64,000 nt of DNA from Sphingosinicella sp942492965 (GTDB taxonomy: Bacteria; Pseudomonadota; Alphaproteobacteria; Sphingomonadales; Sphingomonadaceae), in assembly GCA_942492965.1 (NCBI GenBank), contig OW818656.1:1-64000 (forward strand). The letters are read 5' to 3'. Position numbers and translations under genes: made by a program. Positions 8,840-16,655 of this stretch are shown here, in pieces. The notes beneath the pieces are model-generated. The model did no database searches. It saw only the letters and a list, made by a program, of their open reading frames with translations, and was not told where the DNA came from. Position 1 is the first letter of the stretch. Each line of letters begins with the position of its first letter.

Positions 8840-10081
8840 TCAATTCAACCTGTTCTTTACGATCTCGCCGGCGCGCATAATCAGATCGAGCTTGTGACCA
8901 TCGGCAGCGAGCAGTCCGATATCCTTCAACGGATCACCGTCCACCACGATGAGGTCAGCATGGGCCCCTGGACTTACACAGCCCAGCTTTCCGTCCTGCA
9001 TCAGGATCTCCGCGCCCATCGACGTGGCCTGACGCAGCATTTCGAGCGGCGTGAAGACTTCCGATCGAAGCGTGAACTCGCGACATTGCTGGTCATAGGT
9101 GGAACCAAGCAGATCGGTGCCATAGCCCAGCTTCACACCGGCATCGCGCATATGCTGGAGACCCTCGATTGCAAAATCCGAGGCGACCTTGAGCTTGGCC
9201 ATGTTCTCGGGCCCCATTCCGAGCTTCGCGCCCACCTCCATGTTGACGAAGATGACCGACATGGTGGGAACGACATAAGCACCGCGTTCGGCGACCCACC
9301 GTGCGGTGTCGGCATCGATCAGGGTTGCATGTTCGATGCAACGGACGCCGAACTCGATCGATCGGCGAATGGCGCTGACGGGATGGCAATGCGCAGACAC
9401 ATAAGTTCGCCGCTCGGCGCATTCATTGACGATCGCGCGGATTTCGTCTTCGCGAAACTGGTTCATCCACATCGGGTCGCTCGGTGACATCACCCCGCCC
9501 GACGCGGTAATCTTTATGCAATGGGCACCGCGGCGCAATTCCTCGCGCGCAGCCTTTATGCACGCGTCGACACCGTCGACAACGACGCCGCCCCAGTTCA
9601 TCGATCCGCAGGAACAATAGCCGTGGGTATGATGCTGCTCGTTGGGTGTCCGGTAATCGACATGACCGCCGGTCATCGACAGAACCTTGCCAGCGTAAAA
9701 GAAGCGCGGCCCCCGGATGAGGCTGTCCTCGATCGCAGATGCCAGGGGATAATCACCCCCGCCAATGTCACGAACGCTGGTGAAGCCGCAGTCGAGCGCA
9801 TGGCCAAGCTTCTTGACCGCATGAGCCGTCCGGTAAGGCGCATCGCGGCTGTCGACCACCTTGGCATTCAAATCGGAGAAATAAGCGTGAATGTGAAGAT
9901 CGATCAGCCCGGGCATAAGCGTCTTGCCGGCGACATCGATCCGCCGAGCATCATCCGCTCTGATCGGGCGCTCGGAGACTTCGCGAATCGTGCCGCTTTC
10001 GATCAGCACCGACATGCCTTCGCCACAATCCGCGGACACGCCATCGAATATCCGTGCATTTTCCAGGATTACTTGGGTCAT
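8840..10081 (-). CDS. metal-dependent amidohydrolase (imidazolonepropionase / Xaa-Pro dipeptidase-like)
   Basis: This 413-residue amidohydrolase shows the full set of binuclear metal ligands. These are HIH in GLIDLHIHAYF, the lysine in CIKITASGG that is carboxylated in this group, His in VSAHCH, His in CIEHATL, and Asp in GYGTDLLG. Family members (COG1228) cleave amide bonds of acyl-amino acids, X-Pro dipeptides and related compounds. It is the first gene of a three-gene operon and has a palindromic operator 84 bp upstream. A paralogue sits at 16652-17875 in the second operon. No signal peptide is visible. Confidence 0.88.
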   Translation of the reverse strand: MTQVILENARIFDGVSADCGEGMSVLIESGTIREVSERPIRADDARRIDVAGKTLMPGLIDLHIHAYFSDLNAKVVDSRDAPYRTAHAVKKLGHALDCGFTSVRDIGGGDYPLASAIEDSLIRGPRFFYAGKVLSMTGGHVDYRTPNEQHHTHGYCSCGSMNWGGVVVDGVDACIKAAREELRRGAHCIKITASGGVMSPSDPMWMNQFREDEIRAIVNECAERRTYVSAHCHPVSAIRRSIEFGVRCIEHATLIDADTARWVAERGAYVVPTMSVIFVNMEVGAKLGMGPENMAKLKVASDFAIEGLQHMRDAGVKLGYGTDLLGSTYDQQCREFTLRSEVFTPLEMLRQATSMGAEILMQDGKLGCVSPGAHADLIVVDGDPLKDIGLLAADGHKLDLIMRAGEIVKNRLN

Positions 10082-10164
10082 GTTTCCCGCTGCGCCCTTG
10101 GCCGATCAGCCCGCTCCCAGGAGAGGGCGTCAGCAATTGTGAGCGCCTTCGATGCCACGAAATT

Positions 10165-10180
10165 AGTTGACATGTCAACT
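10165..10180. promoter_or_regulatory. perfect 16-bp palindrome, candidate MarR operator
   Basis: AGTTGACATGTCAACT is a perfect palindrome 84 bp upstream of the amidohydrolase start and downstream of the MarR gene. Variants occur at 6061-6076 and 10805-10820. Confidence 0.75.
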
Positions 10181-10294
10181 TACATCAATGCGTCGGAGGT
10201 CAGCAATGACTCATATGTACGCAGCGCACACCGATGAACGGGCGAGGCGCCGCTCCAGCTGCGCTTTCGCTGAGGGAAGCCGGGGGAACGTCGA

Positions 10295-10813
10295 TCACTC
10301 TTCCCAAAAATGCCCTTGCGCGACCAGTTTGTTCACGCTTTCGACATTCGTCAGGATTTTCCGCAGACTCATAAGAAATTGTCGATGTTCTTCGTCATCC
10401 AGGACGTTGAGCAGATGTTTTTCACGAGCGAACGTAAAGTGACCAATCAGCCTGCAATGCTCCTCACCGGTTTCGGTCAATGTCAATATGTTACGAGCGG
10501 CATGGTCCGGATCTCGCTCCGAGGTTATCAGACCAAGTTCGACAAGGCGATTCGTCGCGCGGCTGATGGCGGCCTTGTCGATGCCCAGATTCTTGGCGAG
10601 TTTGTTTGCCGTGGCCCACGAGGTCGTGCCCAAATGGAAGACGATGCGGGCTTCGGTCACGCTCAGTCCCGTTCGCTTGCGCAGCGCCGGGGCCGCACCG
10701 GCAATGACGCGGTTATACAGGAAACTGATGATAGCGAGCGCATGGGTGCCCAGTTCGTCATCAGCAGCCCGCGACGCGCTTTTGCGCTTAACCTTCGTTT
10801 TTACTGTTGCCAT
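10295..10813 (-). CDS. MarR-family transcriptional regulator
   Basis: This is a 172-residue winged-helix regulator. The core SVTEARIVFHLG, then ATANKLAKNLGIDKAAISRA and LVELGLITSERDPDHAARN, is the MarR HTH and wing. The frame continues upstream to 11143, but the ATG at 10813 is preferred because CAGGAG lies six bases before it and conservation begins there. An imperfect copy of the palindrome at 10165 overlaps its start codon, consistent with autorepression. It lies upstream of, and in the same direction as, the amidohydrolase operon it probably controls. The inducer is unknown. Confidence 0.9.
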   Translation of the reverse strand: MATVKTKVKRKSASRAADDELGTHALAIISFLYNRVIAGAAPALRKRTGLSVTEARIVFHLGTTSWATANKLAKNLGIDKAAISRATNRLVELGLITSERDPDHAARNILTLTETGEEHCRLIGHFTFAREKHLLNVLDDEEHRQFLMSLRKILTNVESVNKLVAQGHFWEE

Positions 10814-10820
10814 GTCAACT
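10805..10820. promoter_or_regulatory. candidate MarR operator overlapping the MarR start codon
   Basis: TGTTGCCATGTCAACT matches the palindrome at 10165-10180 in 14 of 16 positions and covers the MarR ATG. This position suits autorepression of translation or transcription. Confidence 0.6.
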
Positions 10821-11185
10821 CCTGGCGTGACATTGATGCTCGATAAAAGCTGAGCCCGGTACAGATGGTCAAGTGCCCCCACGCACGCCACACCTTGATA
10901 GATATCTGAATATATTTCAGAATTTTCCGCGCCGCAATTGCTCTGCCCGGTTTCGTTGTGACGGGCGAGCATTTCAATGCTGCGTTCCGCGCGGATCACA
11001 ACATGCGGAAATCCCCTCGGCATACCAAGGGCGAAAACGCAAATCGATCCAGAGATAGTGGCCGATAAGATGGACATCGAGCCCGGTCGCTTTTTTAAAC
11101 GTCCGAACGCGTTAACGATGTGTTCGTTTGACAGCGATTCCACGCGGCGTCAGACGGGTGTTCCACTTCAAAAGGACGCTCAGAC
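10821..11185. other. intergenic region upstream of MarR and HU
   Basis: About 365 bp lie between the divergent MarR and HU genes. From about 11108 the sequence (TTAACGATGTGTTCGTTTGACAG onward, read in parts) is nearly the same as the region before the second HU gene near 59452. No further gene is supported. Confidence 0.5.
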
Positions 11186-11461
11186 ATGAACAATGCCGAC
11201 CTCGCCGAAACGCTTGCCGAGACGCTCGGAACCACGAAGACCGACGCGCGCAAGGCCGTCGATGCGGTGTTCACCGCGATCACCGATGCCGCTGCCAAAG
11301 GCGAGGAAGTCTCGCTGAACGGCTTCGGCAAGTTCAAGGTGAAGGCCTCTCCGGCGCGCGAAGGCCGCAACCCGGCGACGGGCGCGGCGATGCAGATCGC
11401 GGCGTCGAACAAGCTCACGTTCAGCCCCGCCAAGGCAGTCAAGGACCGGCTGAACCGCTAG
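11186..11461 (+). CDS. HU family nucleoid protein, copy 1
   Basis: This 91-residue HU/IHF-type protein starts MNNADLAETLAETLG. The DNA-binding arm signature GFGKFKVKASPAREGRNP is followed by ATGAAMQIAASNKLTF and the C-terminal helix AKAVKDRL. AAAGGACG precedes the ATG. A close homologue at 59530-59805 differs at only a few residues (for example ET to EA, T to A, Q to T) and both flanks are also conserved. The two are therefore copies of one chromosomal or island segment. HU proteins bend DNA and often assist site-specific recombination, which may matter in this integration hotspot. Confidence 0.93.
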   Translation: MNNADLAETLAETLGTTKTDARKAVDAVFTAITDAAAKGEEVSLNGFGKFKVKASPAREGRNPATGAAMQIAASNKLTFSPAKAVKDRLNR

Positions 11462-11472
11462 TTTTGAGACTT

Positions 11473-11510
11473 GGCCGCCAGCATCCGGGGGCAGTTGGAT
11501 GCTGGCGGCC
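11473..11510 (+). terminator. long hairpin after HU copy 1
   Basis: A 14-bp perfect stem (GGCCGCCAGCATCC / GGATGCTGGCGGCC) with a 10-nt loop starts 12 bp after the HU stop. There is no U-run. It is conserved after HU copy 2 at 59829-59866. Confidence 0.6.
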
Positions 11511-11585
11511 GCACCGGAAGTCGGTGGAGGAAAGAGGAACGACCGGGCGTCAGTCCGGTTCCCCAACCATGCCCCGAACAAGAAA

Positions 11586-11609
11586 ACGCCGGCCCTAAAA
11601 GGCCGGCGT
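11586..11609 (-). terminator. rho-independent terminator of the relic gene
   Basis: The stem ACGCCGGCC / GGCCGGCGT is followed on the minus strand by TTTTCTTG. It terminates transcription coming from the decayed nucleotidyltransferase relic. The same element follows the intact gene at 59942-59965. Confidence 0.7.
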
Positions 11610-11686
11610 CCAGTTCATGAAGGGGGAGTAATAGCACCAGCTTATGGCGCCGGGCGTGGCATCGCAACCTGCCGGGATCGGCAGGT

Positions 11687-11845
11687 TCAGGACGCGGAAG
11701 CAGCGGTTTTTGTCGCGACTTCGAGCTCGACGATGCGCTCGCTGCACACGGCACGGACGGGCCTTGACGCAGGCCTGCTTCAGCTTTTCGAACATCGCCC
11801 GCTGCTTGCGGTTGTTGTCGGGCAGACATACGTCAAGCGCCAGCC
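11687..11845 (-). pseudogene. C-terminal relic of a nucleotidyltransferase-HEPN protein
   Basis: In one frame the 3' end reads AVCSERIVELEVATKTAASAS and stop, against AVCSERIAELEAAAKSGASAS in the intact protein at 60043-60981. Just upstream, MFEKLKQACVKAR matches ALFEKLKEAYVKAR. The roughly 30 residues between these blocks are missing and the frame shifts. Everything N-terminal is gone, and scar A begins at about 11860. This is a decayed copy left beside HU copy 1. Confidence 0.8.
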
Positions 11846-11861
11846 TATACAAAAATAATAT

Positions 11862-12260
11862 AGGAAAATTAGTTACTTGGCGGACGAAATAGGCGTCAAC
11901 GGACGGTCTCTGGTGCCCGGTCGGACTCGAACTTGCCTCTGAAAGGCGCAGAAAATCAATAATCTTACACACATGTAAGTTAGCGATAACATGACCGATA
12001 CCAAGGGACTTTTTATCCCCTGGTTCGAGTTCCATCAGCTTATTTGGGCAGCGTCACAAAGGGCTGATTCGGTCGTAATTCTCACGCCGATCCACATAGG
12101 GCTTATGAGGGAAAGGCCTTCTACTGGCGACGAAATAGGTCCGTGCTGACACGCATAGAGAATCCAGTTCTCTCATGCGGTTGAGTTCGAGAACGAGCGT
12201 ACCTTGCACGGCCACCATCACACCACCCGCCAACCAATACGGGCTCTGCTTAGACAAGCA
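11862..12260. mobile_element. integration scar A (shared junction sequence, no integrase left)
   Basis: The left arm at 11866-11980 (CTTGGCGGACGAAAT, a tRNA-3'-end-like GGTGCCCGGTCGGACTCGAA, then the palindrome CTTACACACATGTAAG) matches scars B and C. The core at 11991-12036 (ATGACCGATACCAAGGGACT and TATCCCCTGGTTCGAGTTCC) is shared by all five scars. The right arm to about 12260, including AAAGGGCTGATTCGG and GTGCTGACAC, matches scars B and D. No gene is supported here. Confidence 0.7.
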
Positions 12261-12346
12261 CGACGTTCATTCCATTTCCGCATTGCTTCCCGCCGCTATG
12301 CCCTATCGAATGCGATTGCGGGCCATGGGTGGCGGCTTCGGGAAGC

Positions 12347-13891
12347 CTATTGGAAATCTTGATCAAGGCGATTGGGGTTGACGTCAAATGTTACGCCCTG
12401 CGCCAGCGGCAGGGTGGCGCCATAGTTGATGGTGTTGGTGGCGCGGCGCATGTAGGCCTTCCAGGAATCGGAGCCCGATTCTCGGCCGCCGCCAGTTTCC
12501 TTTTCACCGCCGAACGCCCCGCCGATCTCCGCGCCTGACGTTCCGATATTGACGTTGGCTATCCCGCAATCTGAACCACGCGCAGAGAGGAAGCGTTCAG
12601 CCTCCCGCATGTCGGTGGTGAAGATCGACGAGGACAGGCCCTGGCTGACGGCATTGTTGAGTGCGATGGCCTCGCCAAGATGCGTGTAGCGCATCACATA
12701 GAGGATCGGCGCGAAGGTCTCCTCGAGCACGGGGCCATGTTGCGATGCCATCTCCACTATCGCGGGGCGGACATAGACGGCATCGGGCCAGCCGCTGATC
12801 TCGACGCGCTCGCCGCCCGTCACGATGCCGCCCGACGCTGCCGCCGTTTCCAGCGCATGGCGCATGGATTGCAGCGCCCGGCCATCGATCAGCGGCCCAA
12901 CCAGATTGGATTCGACGAGAGGATTGCCGACGCTGACCGAGGCATAGACGGATTTCAGCCGGGCGACGAAACCATCATAGATGGACGCGTGCACGAACAG
13001 CCGGCGCAATGTCGTGCATCGCTGGCCCGCCGTTCCCATCGCGGCGAACGCGACGCCGCGCAGAGCAAGATCGAGATCGGCGCTCGGCGTGACGATCGCG
13101 GCGTTGTTGCCGCCCAGTTCCAGAATGGCGCGGCCAAAGCGGCCGGCGAGGCGCTGGCCGACCTTCCGGCCCATATCGGTGGACCCCGTCGCCGAGACGA
13201 GCGGGACGCGCGGATCGTCGACCAGCGCCTCGCCCACATCCCGCCCGCCGATCACGAGCCCGGCAAGGCCATCGGGTGCGCCTGAGCGGACGAGGACACG
13301 GTCCAGCAAGGCCTGAACTGCGAGCGCCGAGATGGGCGTCTTTTCGGACGGCTTCCAGACGATGGCGTTGCCGCACACCAGCGAGAGCGCAGCGTTCCAC
13401 GCCCACACCGCGACGGGGAAGTTGAACGCCGAAATGATCCCGGTGACGCCGAGCGGATGCCAGGTTTCCATCATCCGGTGATCGGGACGCTCGGTCGCGA
13501 TCGTGAGGCCGTAAAGCTGGCGCGACAGGCCGACGGCGAAGTCGCAGATGTCGATCATCTCCTGCACTTCGCCGAGACCTTCCGACACGCTCTTGCCAAC
13601 CTCGATCGAGACAATCCGCCCGAGCGCCGCCTTGTGGGCGCGCAGTTCCTCGCCGAGTAGGCGGACGAGTTCGCCGCGGCGCGGGGCGGGAATATCGCGC
13701 CAAAGCAGGAAGGCTGCGTGCGCGGCGCCGACGGTGGCCTCCACGGTCTTCACGTCATGAACAGCGACGGCGGCGATTTCCTCCCCGGAGATGGGAGAGT
13801 GCACGCGAAGCGAGCCTTCGGCGGCGTTCACGCCCAGCGCCGCAAGAAGTTCGCGGATGTCCGCTTTCAGATCGAGTCCATTGGAAGCCAC
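12347..13891 (-). CDS. amaB: aldehyde dehydrogenase, ALDH7 / aminoadipate-semialdehyde type
   Basis: This NAD-type aldehyde dehydrogenase has 514 residues. The catalytic Cys292 is in AGQRCTTLRRLF and the general base Glu258 in LELGGNN. The C-terminal stretch GGAFGGEKETGGGRESGSD fits the ALDH7 (antiquitin/AmaB) subgroup, which oxidises alpha-aminoadipate semialdehyde, the open form of piperideine-6-carboxylate. The start is GTG with GAGGAGAGGGG upstream, 21 bp after the oxidase gene. As the last gene of a ten-gene operon next to a DAO-type oxidase it mirrors amaA-amaB of lysine/pipecolate catabolism. The symbol is by analogy. Confidence 0.85.
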   Translation of the reverse strand: MASNGLDLKADIRELLAALGVNAAEGSLRVHSPISGEEIAAVAVHDVKTVEATVGAAHAAFLLWRDIPAPRRGELVRLLGEELRAHKAALGRIVSIEVGKSVSEGLGEVQEMIDICDFAVGLSRQLYGLTIATERPDHRMMETWHPLGVTGIISAFNFPVAVWAWNAALSLVCGNAIVWKPSEKTPISALAVQALLDRVLVRSGAPDGLAGLVIGGRDVGEALVDDPRVPLVSATGSTDMGRKVGQRLAGRFGRAILELGGNNAAIVTPSADLDLALRGVAFAAMGTAGQRCTTLRRLFVHASIYDGFVARLKSVYASVSVGNPLVESNLVGPLIDGRALQSMRHALETAAASGGIVTGGERVEISGWPDAVYVRPAIVEMASQHGPVLEETFAPILYVMRYTHLGEAIALNNAVSQGLSSSIFTTDMREAERFLSARGSDCGIANVNIGTSGAEIGGAFGGEKETGGGRESGSDSWKAYMRRATNTINYGATLPLAQGVTFDVNPNRLDQDFQ

Positions 13892-13912
13892 TGCGCCCCT
13901 CTCCTCTTCGTT

Positions 13913-15193
13913 TCAGAACCGCTCGCCCAGCGCGTGCGCGATGCCCGCGCCGTGCTCGTAAACCTGCTCCCGCACGCGACGCAGCGGCATGCGCGCGAAC
14001 GGCGTTTCCGGGAGCGGCAGCGCCTCGCCGTGCAGCAGATACCGCGCGAGCGCCTTGCCGAACACCGTGCCGGGCGCAATGCCGCGGCCATTGTAGCCCG
14101 AAATGCCGAGCACGCGGCCCAGCCGGTGAAAGCGGGGCAGCGCGTCGGTGGTCATGCCGATCGTGCCGTACCATTCATATTCGAAATCGATAGGCCCGAG
14201 CTGCGGGAATATCCGCGCGAGCGTGCGCCGCGCCCAGTTCCGGTGCGCGGCGCACGATGCACCGCGCAGCGCGCCGACGCTGCCGACGACGAGGCGCCCG
14301 GCGGCATCCAGCCGGAAGGAACTGAGGATCTGCCGCGTATCCCACGCGCCCTGCTTTCCGGGCAGGACGCTGCGGAGTGCGTCTGCGGAAAGCGGCGCCG
14401 TGGCCAGATTGAAATAAGGGAGGCCGGCTAGCTCGGTGCGCACCTCGCCCCAGAGGCTGCCCGTATAGGCGTTGGTGGCCGAGATCACATGCGCGGCGGT
14501 CACGGTGCCCGATGCGGTTTCAAGGCGCATGTGCGCCCCGCTTTCGGTGCAGGCCGTAACGGGACTCGCTTCATGGATCACTGCACCCGCCGCGACAGCC
14601 GCCGCCGCAAGCCCGCGCGCGTAGGCCAACGGCTGAATGGTTCCGGCGCGCGCATCCAGCAGCGCTGCGCCGTATGCGTCGCTGCCGATCGCGGCACGGG
14701 CTTCCTCCCCGCGCAGCAGCCGCACCGGCGCGCCGCGCGCGGCCCACTGCGCATGGCGGCGTTCGAGATCACGTTCGCCGCCGCGCCCAACGGCGCAGTG
14801 GAGCGTGCCGGCGCGAACCGGCTCGCACGCGATGCCGTGCTGGCCGATGCGTTCGAAGACGAGGCCGGGGCCTTCGCCGAGCGCGGCGACAAGGCGCTCC
14901 CCATGGTCCGGGCCCATCCGGCGTACGACCTCGTCGGGGGGCAGCCACAGGCCCGCGTTGACGAGGCCCACGTTGCGCCCTGAACCGCCGTATCCGATGC
15001 CGGCCGCTTCGAGAACGACGACGCTGGCACCGGCTTCGGCGAGATGCAGCGCCGCCGACAGGCCTGTGTACCCTGCGCCGACGATGGCGATGTCGGCGCG
15101 CGTGTCGCCTATAAGGGGCACCGTTCGCGGCGCCGGCGGCGCGCTTGCCGCCCACAGGCCGTGCGACAGCGGATCATGGTCCAGCGCGGTCAC
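13913..15193 (-). CDS. FAD-dependent oxidoreductase, DAO family (candidate L-pipecolate oxidase)
   Basis: This 426-residue flavoprotein has the dinucleotide-binding motif IAIVGAGYTGLSAALHLAEAG at residues 36-56 (shown in part) and a C-terminal FAD motif around SGYNGRGIAPGT. It resembles PuuB/ORDL and sarcosine-oxidase-like amine oxidases. The start is GTG, overlapping the upstream stop by four bases (GTGA); the long open frame reaching 16612 is not one gene. Coupling to an ALDH7 enzyme and a ketimine-reductase-type protein suggests oxidation of a cyclic imino acid such as pipecolate. Other secondary amines are possible. Confidence 0.82.
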   Translation of the reverse strand: MTALDHDPLSHGLWAASAPPAPRTVPLIGDTRADIAIVGAGYTGLSAALHLAEAGASVVVLEAAGIGYGGSGRNVGLVNAGLWLPPDEVVRRMGPDHGERLVAALGEGPGLVFERIGQHGIACEPVRAGTLHCAVGRGGERDLERRHAQWAARGAPVRLLRGEEARAAIGSDAYGAALLDARAGTIQPLAYARGLAAAAVAAGAVIHEASPVTACTESGAHMRLETASGTVTAAHVISATNAYTGSLWGEVRTELAGLPYFNLATAPLSADALRSVLPGKQGAWDTRQILSSFRLDAAGRLVVGSVGALRGASCAAHRNWARRTLARIFPQLGPIDFEYEWYGTIGMTTDALPRFHRLGRVLGISGYNGRGIAPGTVFGKALARYLLHGEALPLPETPFARMPLRRVREQVYEHGAGIAHALGERF

Positions 15194-16131
15194 GGCGCTT
15201 GCCACCCCGCCAACAGCAGTTCGGCGGCGGCGAGGTCTTCGAGCGCGAGGCCGACGGACTTGAACATGGTCACGTCGTCGGCGCTTCGCCGGCCTTCGGC
15301 GCGCCCCGCGAGGATGTCGTCCAGCAGGCTTACGGCGCTCCGGTTCACAAGTCCCGCCGCGATGGGCTGCGCGAGATCGCCCGCCGTTTCCAGCGCGCCC
15401 GGTCCATCGGCGACGATGACGGCGCGCGCGGCAAGCGCATCGTCCGCCTCGCGCATCGACGGCGTGAAGCCGCCGACGAGATCGATGTGCGTGCCGGGGC
15501 GAACATCCGCGCCGCGTATCAGCGGCGTGGTGGAAAGGGTCGCGACGCTGACGATGTCCGCCGCGCGCACGGCCTGGCCGAGGTCCCGCACCGGCTGCAC
15601 GGTAATTCCTTCCGCGCCGAGGCGTGCGGCCAGCGCTTCCGCCGCTTCGCCGCGCCGGCCCCAGACCATGATGCGCTGCGGGCGAACGACCTCGGCGTAG
15701 CAGCGGCAAAGCGCGCGCGCGACCTGCCCCGTCCCGGCCACCAGCAGAACCGAAGCACCCGGCCGCGCGAGCGCGAGCGCGGCGAGTACAGAGGCGGCCG
15801 CCGTGCGGCGCTCGGTGAGCGCGGGACCGTCGATGAGCGCGCGCGGCTCGCCCGTCGCCGCGTCTAGCGCGACATAGAGCGCCCGCACCGCACCGCCCGG
15901 ACGCGCGGCGAGCGCCGGATGCACGCTCACCAGCTTGACACCGATGAGGCTGTGCGGATTGACGGCGGGCATCACGAGGAAATGCTGGTCGCCCTGCTCG
16001 CCGTAGCTGATCGCCGTGCGTGGGGGCGCGATCGGCGGCGCGATGAACGCCGCGCGCAGGGCATCGATGAGCGCGGGCCAGGCGAGCAGCCGATCCACGG
16101 TCGCGGCATCGAGATAAGGTATCGAACTCAC
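15190..16131 (-). CDS. ornithine cyclodeaminase / mu-crystallin family (candidate ketimine reductase)
   Basis: This 313-residue protein belongs to the OCD/mu-crystallin family. It has a substrate-domain start (MSSIPYLDAATVDRLL) and a Rossmann motif LLVAGTGQVARALC near residue 130, followed by VWGRRGEAAEAL. The start GTG overlaps the cyclophilin stop (GTGA). Family members are ornithine cyclodeaminases, alanine dehydrogenases or ketimine reductases acting on piperideine-2-carboxylate or pyrroline-2-carboxylate. Position before a DAO oxidase and an ALDH7 enzyme favours reduction of piperideine-2-carboxylate to pipecolate, or the reverse. That assignment is inference. Confidence 0.85.
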   Translation of the reverse strand: MSSIPYLDAATVDRLLAWPALIDALRAAFIAPPIAPPRTAISYGEQGDQHFLVMPAVNPHSLIGVKLVSVHPALAARPGGAVRALYVALDAATGEPRALIDGPALTERRTAAASVLAALALARPGASVLLVAGTGQVARALCRCYAEVVRPQRIMVWGRRGEAAEALAARLGAEGITVQPVRDLGQAVRAADIVSVATLSTTPLIRGADVRPGTHIDLVGGFTPSMREADDALAARAVIVADGPGALETAGDLAQPIAAGLVNRSAVSLLDDILAGRAEGRRSADDVTMFKSVGLALEDLAAAELLLAGWQAP

Positions 16132-16655
16132 AGCAGGCGGATCCGCAAGATCGGGATTTCGGTCGAAAGCAGTTCCCGCGCTTCGGCGGCTTCGAAGAGC
16201 CTGTCAAGCACGTCGAACCCTTCCTCAAGCCGGCCGAAGGCGGGGAAGCCCTGCCCGTCGGGTTGCCGCGCGCCGCCGTGGTCGAGCGAAGGCTCCTCGC
16301 GTCGGCAGATGAAGAAGCTGTGATAAACCGCACCCGGCGCGAACCGCGCGAGGGAAATCGTGCCGCGTTCGTGGCGAAGCCCGGTTTCCGCCGTGGATTC
16401 GTGCCGCAGACTGGGCGCGGGCGCCACCTCGGGTTGCCGCACCCCGCCCTGCACCACTTCGATCGTGACCGGTTGGTCGTCATCCTGATTGGCATCGGTG
16501 GCGATGCGGTAGAAGCTCGTGCCGTCGTATCTTCCGGCGGCGACGTCGCGCAGGAAATAGGCGGCGGTCTCGGGCGCGCGCGCCACATCGACACGGACGC
16601 GCATGTCGCCAAGCGGCGTGCTGATCAGAACCCGGCGATCGGCGGCTTCGTTCAC
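16128..16655 (-). CDS. cyclophilin-type peptidyl-prolyl isomerase, no signal peptide
   Basis: This 175-residue cyclophilin keeps the catalytic Arg in GTSFYRIA and the Gln in VVQGG, and has the family end DGQGFPAFGRLEEGFDVLD (shown in part). It starts MNEAADRRVLIS without a signal peptide, so it should be cytoplasmic. The start is GTG overlapping the amidohydrolase stop (GTGA), and its own stop overlaps the next start. A cyclophilin embedded in a tightly coupled catabolic operon is unusual. It may fold an operon enzyme or act on proline-like or pipecolyl bonds of the substrate; neither is shown by sequence. Confidence 0.85.
   Translation of the reverse strand: MNEAADRRVLISTPLGDMRVRVDVARAPETAAYFLRDVAAGRYDGTSFYRIATDANQDDDQPVTIEVVQGGVRQPEVAPAPSLRHESTAETGLRHERGTISLARFAPGAVYHSFFICRREEPSLDHGGARQPDGQGFPAFGRLEEGFDVLDRLFEAAEARELLSTEIPILRIRLL

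Noticed and set aside
11908..11935. A tRNA gene
   Set aside because: Only a T-arm/acceptor-like end is present, with no D-arm or anticodon arm alongside, so it is treated as part of the scar.
12054..12257. Small minus-strand protein in scar A
   Set aside because: Its similarity to sequence at scar D is at DNA level across the right arm; frames are not preserved, so it is not coding.
13913..16612. A single 899-codon minus frame as a fusion protein
   Set aside because: Only the part from 15193 on is DAO sequence; upstream the frame is a shadow of the OCD and cyclophilin genes, which match their families in other frames.
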